Position numbers and translations under genes: made by a program. Shown here piece by piece: positions 55,947 through 61,363 of a stretch of DNA of 61,363 nt (position 1 is the first letter of the stretch; each line of letters starts with the position of its first letter). This DNA comes from Variovorax sp. CF313. GTDB taxonomy: Bacteria; Pseudomonadota; Gammaproteobacteria; Burkholderiales; Burkholderiaceae_C. Location: contig NZ_AKIW01000167.1 in assembly GCF_000282635.1 (NCBI RefSeq), forward strand, positions 1 to 61,363. Reading direction: 5' to 3'. The notes beneath the pieces were generated by a model, which made no database searches, was not told where the DNA came from, and saw nothing but the letters and a program-made list of their open reading frames with translations.

Positions 55947-57071
55947 ATGAAGCTTGCAAAGCCAACCCGCTCCAGGTGGGAGTGGCTGCTGTGCCGCTCG
56001 CGTGTCTTCGCGCTGCTGCTCCCAGTCGGATGCGCTACCGCAGCGCTTGCTGCGCCGGTTGTCTTCCCGGGATCATCTTGGGCAGTAGCGCCCGAGGCCG
56101 AACCAGGCAGCGGCTGTGGCCGCGACCTGGACGCCACCCGCGACTACGTGCGCACGCTGGACACGACGGCTCTCATCGCGGTGCAGGACGGCCGCGTGTT
56201 GTTCAGTGAGGGCCCGGTCCAGGCCGTGAGCATTGTGTTCTCGGTGCGCAAGAGCGTGCTCTCGATGATGTACGGCAAGTACTTGGCCAACGGCACCATC
56301 GACCTCGACCGCACACTGGCCAACCTGGGCATTGACGACGTGGGTGGCTTGCTGCCCATCGAGCGGCAGGCGAGGCTGCGCGACCTGCTCGCCGCGCGTT
56401 CTGGGGTCTACCACGCAGCAGCCAATGGCGGCGACGATGCGGCGGCAGCGCCCCCACGCGGATCGCATCTACCTGGCAGCTACTTTTTGTACAACAACTG
56501 GGATTTCAACGCTGCGGGAACTGCCTTCGAACTTCTGACCGGTCGAGACATCTACCAGGCTTTCGCGGACGATCTGGCAACACCTCTACAGCTCGAGGAT
56601 TTCGACTTGGCCCGCCATGCACACAGTGGCGATGCGCGGCGCTCGCAGCATTTGGCTTATCCCTTCTACCTGTCCACGCGCGATATGGCACGTCTGGGCT
56701 ATTTGATGTTGCGCCAGGGAAATTGGCGCGGCCAACAGCTCGTGCCGGCTGACTGGGCCAAACAAATGACGAGCCAGACCACGACCGCTGCACAGATGCA
56801 TCCGCCGCACACAGCACGGCGTGGCTTCGGGTACGGCTACCTGTGGTGGCTACTCGAAGAACCGCAGGACTCGCCGCTGAGCGGTGCGTACATGGCGTGG
56901 GGCGTGCATGGACAGTACATCCTGGTCGTACCGAAACGCGATATGGTGATCGCGCACAAGCGCGAGGTGCCAGTAGCGGGTAACTGGGACGTCAGCTGGG
57001 TCGGGCCCGTGGCGTTCCTCCGCGCAGCGCGAATGTTGGCTGCAGCACCCTGCCGAGCGGGGGAGCAATGA
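55947..57071 (+). CDS. exported serine hydrolase, beta-lactamase class C / DD-peptidase family
   Basis: 374 residues with a signal peptide (hydrophobic stretch VFALLLPVGCATAALAAP, about 20-37). Catalytic S-x-x-K tetrad in FSVRKSVLSMMYGKYL (about 92-107), the Y-x-N motif in YNNWDFNAAGTAFELLTG and the C-terminal third-motif region GVHGQYILVVPKRDMVIAHKR. Family members are periplasmic esterases, peptidases or beta-lactamases; nothing shows beta-lactam specificity. ATG 55947. Stretches on either side are non-coding. Confidence 0.88.
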   Translation: MKLAKPTRSRWEWLLCRSRVFALLLPVGCATAALAAPVVFPGSSWAVAPEAEPGSGCGRDLDATRDYVRTLDTTALIAVQDGRVLFSEGPVQAVSIVFSVRKSVLSMMYGKYLANGTIDLDRTLANLGIDDVGGLLPIERQARLRDLLAARSGVYHAAANGGDDAAAAPPRGSHLPGSYFLYNNWDFNAAGTAFELLTGRDIYQAFADDLATPLQLEDFDLARHAHSGDARRSQHLAYPFYLSTRDMARLGYLMLRQGNWRGQQLVPADWAKQMTSQTTTAAQMHPPHTARRGFGYGYLWWLLEEPQDSPLSGAYMAWGVHGQYILVVPKRDMVIAHKREVPVAGNWDVSWVGPVAFLRAARMLAAAPCRAGEQ

Positions 57072-57312
57072 GTCTGCTGCGCGCATGACGAATGGCGACT
57101 GATCCACCTTTCCGGCGACAAGCGAATGAGGAGGCCTCCTGAGCCGCTGGGATGCCTGCTTCAGAGAAATCTGTACCGCCGGTATGGGCCCGTTCACGAC
57201 GGCGGTGCGACCGGCTACAGTCGGCCACAACCAGTCATTTGGCCTTTTGCCAGTTACTTTGAAGCTATCCCTATCTCTGGCTTACCTGCCAGAGAGGCGT
57301 GGAGATTGAACC

Positions 57313-57780
57313 ATGTCCCAACCCACACAAATCTCGCTTCGGGCGCGACTGGATGCGATTCCTTGGAGCGATTTCAAGACCTGCCTCGGCCCAGCGGACA
57401 AGATGGGGGAAGTACTGGAACGCCTCGCAAGTACGGATTCGGCCGCCGCACTCGCAGCAAGCCGTGAACTCTGGTGCGATTTGGTTTCGAGTGGTAGCGG
57501 CCCTCCGTCAGTAGCGATTCATGCGCTCCCGTTTGTTCTCGACGTCTTGCCTCAAGCCGATGAAGAACTGACGACTGAACTCCTCGAGCTTGTCTGGCGC
57601 TGCGTTCACTTCGACCGACCAGATGAGACGGCAACTTTTCAAGAACTGCGGCGTATGGTCATCGCGCAGCGCCCGCGACTGTTCGGGTACACCGCCGGCC
57701 CCAATCAGGAAATAGCGGAGTTGGCGAAGGACATCCTTGCCGATATAGGTGAGAGGACCGTCAGCAGTAAGCCCGCTTAA
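57313..57780 (+). CDS. hypothetical protein, alpha-helical
   Basis: 155 residues, mostly helical, with leucine-rich stretches (SVAIHALPFVLDVLPQADEELTTELLELVWRCVHFD, QEIAELAKDILADIGE) that resemble HEAT-like repeats. No family assigned. ATG 57313 follows a GGAG-type site (57301-57304). It lies alone in the small-gene array. Its size and helical build resemble stray immunity-type proteins, but no toxin is adjacent. Confidence 0.7.
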   Translation: MSQPTQISLRARLDAIPWSDFKTCLGPADKMGEVLERLASTDSAAALAASRELWCDLVSSGSGPPSVAIHALPFVLDVLPQADEELTTELLELVWRCVHFDRPDETATFQELRRMVIAQRPRLFGYTAGPNQEIAELAKDILADIGERTVSSKPA

Positions 57781-57831
57781 GAGCGGGTGGAGTATCTGTT
57801 GTGGGCCCACTGACGGCGGCGCGTCTACGGC

Positions 57832-57851
57832 AGAATGCGGCCAGGACCGGA
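57832..57851 (+). repeat. spacer motif, copy 2
   Basis: agaatgcggccaggaccgga, 19 of 20 identical to 55301-55320. It precedes the next small gene (ATG 57912) by 60 nt. A further partial echo (gataccggacgttcagcg) occurs at 58336-58353. Confidence 0.6.
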
Positions 57852-57911
57852 CTTTCCCCGGAGGCGGGCGGGCTGGGCCGTGCTTGCCACAGGAAACATT
57901 GGAGGACAGGT

Positions 57912-58241
57912 ATGTGGAAACGGTCTGAGGTCGACCCGAACAAGAAGTACCAAGTCGCGCTCTGCGCCTCGCCAAGGGGCAGTAGGTCACATGCGCTGCA
58001 TCCTCTCGGGCACGACGTCCTCCCAGAGCACACGGTCTTTCTAACTGAAGTTGTTCCCACAGACTTGTTGTTGCGGCGCGATTTCAATGGCATCTCGAAA
58101 TCGGTTCGTATTGTTGGCGGCAAGCAATACTGGGTGGACGCCCACGGCGTGTGGTTCACCATGGAAGAAGTGAGTGCCTTGGAGGAAGAGCTCGAGGTGC
58201 CTTGGGTTAACGGCGTGCCTCCCCACATTGCGCCCAAGTGA
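57912..58241 (+). CDS. hypothetical protein
   Basis: 109 residues beginning MWKRSEVDPNKKYQVALCASPRG, with a beta-rich middle (HTVFLTEVVPTDLLLRRDFNGISKSVRIVGGKQYWVDAHGVWFTMEEVSALEEELEVPW). No family recognised. The GGAGGA before ATG 57912 (57901-57906) sets the start and argues that the gene is expressed. Convergent with the HEAT-like gene. Confidence 0.65.
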   Translation: MWKRSEVDPNKKYQVALCASPRGSRSHALHPLGHDVLPEHTVFLTEVVPTDLLLRRDFNGISKSVRIVGGKQYWVDAHGVWFTMEEVSALEEELEVPWVNGVPPHIAPK

Positions 58242-58349
58242 TTCAAGCCCGGGGCTGCTGAGTTCATAGCAACCGGTGTCCGCTTTGCAGCGGGGTCACG
58301 GACGGCTTCGGGCCCAGAGGCGTCCTTCAATATCGCCGATACCGGACGT

Positions 58350-58733
58350 TCAGCGCCTGACGAAAGGAAGCGGCCATTTGCTCAATCCTTCCTCGCCATA
58401 CTCACGTAGCTGGTTGTCTGAGTGACGGGCCAAGTGCTCAAGGACTTCACGAGATTCGAGCGTTCCGATTCGAGCGAGCGCATACGCGCACTTGCGCTGA
58501 AACGCGTGAAGATTGCCCCACTGCTCTAGGTATGGAAAAGGGGCTGAAACGGCTTTGACGATTGCCGGGATAGCAGAAGGATTGCCGAGAAGCCCAAGGT
58601 CAAACACGATGTCTTCGTGGCGCTCGTGTCCATCCAAGCTGAGCAGTTCAATCAAAAGGGGTAGCCGAGACTCGTCGTCCGGCAGGGCATCCAGTGCTGC
58701 ACACAGTGCGGCGACGTCTTTTGGTTCGTTCAT
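58350..58733 (-). CDS. HEAT-repeat-like protein
   Basis: 127 residues from ATG 58733, made of paired helices (SRLPLLIELLSLDGHERHEDIVFDLGLLGNPSAIPAIVKAV, QRKCAYALARIGTLESREVLEHLARHSDNQLREYGEEGL), the pattern of HEAT/PBS-lyase repeats. Such short repeat proteins serve as protein-binding scaffolds or immunity proteins. Its longer upstream frame is not conserved-looking. Only gene of the array on the minus strand. Confidence 0.75.
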   Translation of the reverse strand: MNEPKDVAALCAALDALPDDESRLPLLIELLSLDGHERHEDIVFDLGLLGNPSAIPAIVKAVSAPFPYLEQWGNLHAFQRKCAYALARIGTLESREVLEHLARHSDNQLREYGEEGLSKWPLPFVRR

Positions 58734-58977
58734 AAATGCACCTGAATGCCTGGTTGTGGCCGATGTACCCATTCGCGAGAGCGCATCGAACGCCGGCAAC
58801 CAATCTGAAGCGGGCATTGAACGCAGTCACGCCAATGTCGACCGCGGCCGACGCCGGCCCTTCGGAGTTCTGCTTGTTCAGCGCCCGTCTCTCGCGAAAT
58901 CTCAGTGGTGCGCCCGCGCATGTCCACCTGCAATCCGCCGCAGCGGTCGAACCGCCGACGCCACAGCCGCGCTCATC

Positions 58978-59071
58978 GTGCGCAGGGCACCGGGTGCTCC
59001 CCGCAGCGAAATAAAGGAGGAGCCGAAGGCGGGGGACATTCGCGGAGGGGAGTACCCGGTGGCCTGTGCAC
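58978..59071. repeat. long imperfect inverted repeat (hairpin element)
   Basis: Arms of 31 nt (58978-59008 and 59041-59071) pair at 26 positions, with a 32-nt loop that contains GGAGGAG and a GGGGG run. Arm cores are CACCGGGTGCTCCCCGC and GGGGAGTACCCGGTG. It looks like a REP/MITE-type mobile repeat; it could also act as a transcription barrier. A loop-like aataaaggaggagc also occurs at 18869-18882. Confidence 0.7.
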
Positions 59072-59073
59072 AC

Positions 59074-59118
59074 GCCCTGAACGACAGCGCCCTGAACGAC
59101 AGCGCCCCGAACATCAGC
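59074..59118 (+). repeat. three 15-bp tandem direct repeats
   Basis: gccctgaacgacagc occurs twice exactly (59074-59088, 59089-59103), then as gccccgaacatcagc (59104-59118). It lies 36-80 nt before the permease start, in the presumed leader. Confidence 0.75.
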
Positions 59119-59153
59119 CCTCGAACACAAGCACCCCGCGCCGGAGCAATTGA

Positions 59154-60074
59154 ATGGACAGTTACGCACTCCTCCTGGGCTCCACCCTGAGCGCCGGAAC
59201 GGTCCTCGCCATCGCGGCGCTGGGTCTGTTGATCAACGAGAAGGCCGGCATCGTCAACCTCGGCGCCGAGGGCCTGATGCTCTGCGCCGCCATCGCAGGC
59301 TTCGCGACGGTGGTCACCACGCACAACCCCTGGCTCGGCTTCCTCGCCGGCATGGCGGCCGGGGCGCTGCTCTCGGCCTTCTTCGGCGTGCTGGTGATCT
59401 GGCTCAACACCAACCAGTACGCGACCGGCCTCGCGCTCAGCCTGTTCGGCGTTGGCTTCTCGGCCTTTGCCGGCATCAACTTCGTGCAGGCCAAGCTGCC
59501 CGCGAGCGTGAGCTACGCCATCCCCGTGCTGGGCGACATCCCGCTCGTCGGCCCGGCGCTGTTCCGCCACCACCCGATGGTGTACTTCGCGGTGGTGCTG
59601 ACCGTCGCGCTGATCTGGTTTCTCTACCGCACGCGTGCCGGCCTGGTGCTGCGCTCGGTCGGCGAGTCGCCCGAGTCGGCGCATGCGCTGGGCTACCCGG
59701 TGCGGCGCATCCGCTTCATGGCGGTGATCGCGGGCGGCGCGTTGTGCGGGCTGGCGGGCGCGTATCTGTCGACCGTGTACACGCCGCTATGGGTCGAGGG
59801 CATGGTGGCAGGGCGCGGCTGGATCGCGCTGGCGCTCACCACCTTCGCCACCTGGCGGCCGGTGCGCGTGCTGCTGGGCGCCTACCTGTTCGGCGGCGTG
59901 TCGATGCTGGGCTTTCACCTGCAGAGCAGCGGCGTCGACGTGCCGGCGCAGTTCCTCAGCATGCTGCAGTACATCGCGCCCATCGTGGTGCTGGCGCTGA
60001 TCTCGCGCAACCCGGCATTCATCCGCGCCAACATGCCGGCCTCCATCGGGAAACCGTTCTACCCCGGCTCATAA
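59154..60074 (+). CDS. ABC transporter permease, BMP/nucleoside-type
   Basis: 306-residue integral membrane protein of the branched-chain/ribose-type permease family (BPD_transp_2), closest in style to the second permease of purine-nucleoside uptake systems: NEKAGIVNLGAEGLMLCAAIAGF (about 23-45), LNTNQYATGLALSLFGVGFSAFAGINF, and GGALCGLAGAYLSTVYTPLWVEGMVAGRGWIALAL. It pairs with the binding lipoprotein 47 nt downstream. No ATPase or first permease lies upstream in the window. Confidence 0.9.
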   Translation: MDSYALLLGSTLSAGTVLAIAALGLLINEKAGIVNLGAEGLMLCAAIAGFATVVTTHNPWLGFLAGMAAGALLSAFFGVLVIWLNTNQYATGLALSLFGVGFSAFAGINFVQAKLPASVSYAIPVLGDIPLVGPALFRHHPMVYFAVVLTVALIWFLYRTRAGLVLRSVGESPESAHALGYPVRRIRFMAVIAGGALCGLAGAYLSTVYTPLWVEGMVAGRGWIALALTTFATWRPVRVLLGAYLFGGVSMLGFHLQSSGVDVPAQFLSMLQYIAPIVVLALISRNPAFIRANMPASIGKPFYPGS

Positions 60075-60121
60075 TCGTGTTTCGTTTTTCCGCCAACCTG
60101 TCCTTTTGAGGATTTCCGACA

Positions 60122-61294
60122 ATGAATGATCTGAACAAGCGCTCCCTGCTCAAGCTGGCCGCCCTCACGGCGGTCGCTTCGGCGGCCCTGATCGGCTGCG
60201 GCAAGAAAGAAGAAGCGGCAGCACCGGCCCCAGCGCCCGCGCCGGCCCCGGCACCCGCCGCTGCCGCACCGGCTCCGGCAGCGCCGCTGAACATCGCATT
60301 CGCCTACGTCGGACCCGTGGGCGACGGCGGCTGGACCTTCGCGCACGACAACGCGCGCAAGGCGCTCGAAAAGGAATTCGGCGACAAGATCAAGACCACC
60401 TTCGTCGAAAGCGTGCCCGAGGGCGCCGACGCCGAGCGCGTGTTCCGCGACATGGTGAGCCAGGGCAACAAGCTGATCTTCGGCACCACCTTCGGCTACA
60501 TGGAGCCCATGCTCAAGGTCGCGGCAGACAGCAAGGACGTGAAGTTCGAGCACGCGACCGGCTACAAGACCTCCGACAACATGCGCACCTACGACAGCCG
60601 CACGTACGAGGGCGCGTACATGGCCGGCGTGATCGCGGGCGCCATGACCAAGAGCAACACGCTGGGCGTGGTCGGCTCGGTGCCGATCCCCGAAGTGCTG
60701 CGCAACATCAACAGCTTCACGCTGGGCGCGCAGTCGGTCAACCCGAAGATCACGACCAAGGTGGTATGGGTCAACGAGTGGTTCAGCCCGCCCAAGGAAA
60801 CCGAAGCCGCCACCGCCCTCATCAACGGCGGCGCCGACGTGCTGTTCCAGAACACCGACTCGCCGGCCGTGCTCAAGACCGCGCAAGAGAAAGGCAAGCG
60901 CGCCTTCGGCTGGGACTCCGACATGACCGCCTACGGTCCCAAGGCCCACCTGGCCTCGGCCACCATCAACTGGGCCCCGTACTACATCAAGGCCACCCAG
61001 GAAGCCCTGGACGGCAAGTGGACCACCGGCCAGAGCTGGTGGGGCGTGAAGGAAGGTGCCATCGACCTCGTGTCGATCGCCGATGACGTGCCGGCCGAAA
61101 CCAAGGCCAAGGTCGAGGCAGTGAAGAAGGGCCTGAAGGACGGCAGCTTCGTGATCTGGAAGGGCCCGATCCTCGGCCAGGACGGCAAGGAACTGGTCGC
61201 CAAGGACGCGGTGGCCGACGACAAGTTCCTCTCGGGCGTGAACTTCTACGTCAAGGGCGTCGAAGGCAAGGTGCCGGGCGGCGAGAAGAAATAA
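60122..61294 (+). CDS. BMP-family substrate-binding lipoprotein
   Basis: 390 residues. Signal peptide with a lipobox (LIGC, lipidated Cys26), then an Ala/Pro linker (about 32-55) and a periplasmic binding fold of the basic-membrane-protein family (LNIAFAYVGPVGDGGWTFAHDNARKALEKEFG, TFGYMEPMLKVAADSKDVKFEHATGYKT, GVVGSVPIPEVLRNINSFTLGAQSVNP, FGWDSDMTAYGPKAHLAS). Relatives bind nucleosides or purines and hand them to BmpCDE-type permeases. GAGGA lies a few bases before ATG 60122. Confidence 0.92.
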   Translation: MNDLNKRSLLKLAALTAVASAALIGCGKKEEAAAPAPAPAPAPAPAAAAPAPAAPLNIAFAYVGPVGDGGWTFAHDNARKALEKEFGDKIKTTFVESVPEGADAERVFRDMVSQGNKLIFGTTFGYMEPMLKVAADSKDVKFEHATGYKTSDNMRTYDSRTYEGAYMAGVIAGAMTKSNTLGVVGSVPIPEVLRNINSFTLGAQSVNPKITTKVVWVNEWFSPPKETEAATALINGGADVLFQNTDSPAVLKTAQEKGKRAFGWDSDMTAYGPKAHLASATINWAPYYIKATQEALDGKWTTGQSWWGVKEGAIDLVSIADDVPAETKAKVEAVKKGLKDGSFVIWKGPILGQDGKELVAKDAVADDKFLSGVNFYVKGVEGKVPGGEKK

Positions 61295-61296
61295 GC

Positions 61297-61357
61297 TCGC
61301 CCCCAGGCTGCGCGCACTTCGTGTCGCTACGCCTTCCCCCTACCGGGGGCAACACCA
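61297..61357. repeat. extragenic GC-rich repeat with hairpin, possible terminator
   Basis: Directly after the lipoprotein stop, GCCCCC (61299-61304) pairs with GGGGGC (61345-61350). A tighter CCCCC-TACC-GGGGG (61336-61349) is nested inside. The sequence has the look of the extragenic repeats common behind genes in Comamonadaceae; I recognise it from memory and cannot count copies here. Confidence 0.5.
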
Positions 61358-61363
61358 GCGGCC

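Larger units (their letters stand above)
58734..59153. other. 420-bp non-coding region with a large hairpin and short tandem repeat
   Basis: No gene was found between the HEAT-like gene and the ABC permease. The right half holds the 94-bp inverted-repeat element (58978-59071) and, 2 nt later, three 15-bp direct repeats (59074-59118). The left half shows nothing. Normally the ATPase and first permease of this transporter would be encoded upstream. Confidence 0.6.

Noticed and set aside
55947..57071. Serine hydrolase as an antibiotic-resistance class C beta-lactamase
   Set aside because: The S-x-x-K and Y-x-N motifs are shared with esterases and peptidases, and nothing specific to AmpC-type enzymes is visible.
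54505..58740. A classical integron with attC sites
   Set aside because: The shared 20-bp motif is not an attC core, genes have their own promoter-sized spacers, one gene is reversed, and no integron integrase is present.

Overview
The window is 61 kb of GC-rich DNA from a beta-proteobacterium. It most resembles Variovorax or a close relative in the Comamonadaceae. This rests on overall gene style (many LysR regulators, a Bug-type substrate-binding protein, CaiB/BaiF CoA-transferase, MHS and DMT transporters) and on a typical-looking extragenic repeat at the right edge; the genus is inferred. No rRNA, tRNA, CRISPR array or complete insertion sequence was seen.

Left part (1-14.1 kb). A glyoxylate-to-glycerate operon (gcl-hyi-glxR, minus strand) is divergent from a LysR gene, with two perfect palindromes between them. 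Then come a carotenoid-oxygenase/DUF2141 pair and an AI-2E-family membrane protein. An rhs polymorphic-toxin locus (8.25-11.82 kb) follows: the body has lost an internal segment and is out of frame, but the toxic tip and its presumed immunity gene are intact, and a decayed scrap of a second rhs core lies downstream. dctA with a GntR/FCD regulator comes next, with palindromes upstream of dctA.

Decayed patch (14.2-20.1 kb). A DMT transporter with a His-rich tail is followed by an IS481-type transposase remnant, a yellow/MRJP-family protein, an ABM monooxygenase, an SDR that has lost its Rossmann half, and the last 27 codons of a DJ-1/PfpI gene. A LysR gene, an integrase (DUF3701) fragment and an orphan winged-helix protein close the patch.

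Catabolic block (20.1-40.0 kb). A Bug protein, CoA-transferase and SMP-30 lactonase precede a LysR gene divergent from a ten-gene, tightly coupled plus-strand operon (24465-34719). The operon encodes an FMN-dependent luciferase-like monooxygenase, a flavin reductase fused to an FCD-like sensor domain, three acyl-CoA dehydrogenases (two adjacent and probably paired), enoyl-CoA hydratase, NDP-forming acyl-CoA synthetase, SDR, VOC and SnoaL-like proteins. It looks like a complete oxygenation, CoA-activation and beta-oxidation route for an unidentified substrate, and is the strongest candidate here for an undescribed pathway. An MHS-family dicarboxylate/ketoglutarate-type permease and a DctS/DctR-like two-component system follow.

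Right part (40-61 kb). Small genes (NIPSNAP, DUF1488), two Crp/Fnr regulators, acetate kinase and a histidine kinase lead to a small membrane protein whose stop overlaps a TTG start of the giant cyclic beta-1,2-glucan synthase gene (ndvB). An array of unrelated single small genes (GNAT, VOC, serine hydrolase, three uncharacterised) is separated by spacers that share a 20-bp motif. The window ends with the second permease and the lipoprotein of a BMP-type nucleoside ABC transporter. Its ATPase and first permease are absent, and a 94-bp hairpin element sits where they would be expected.
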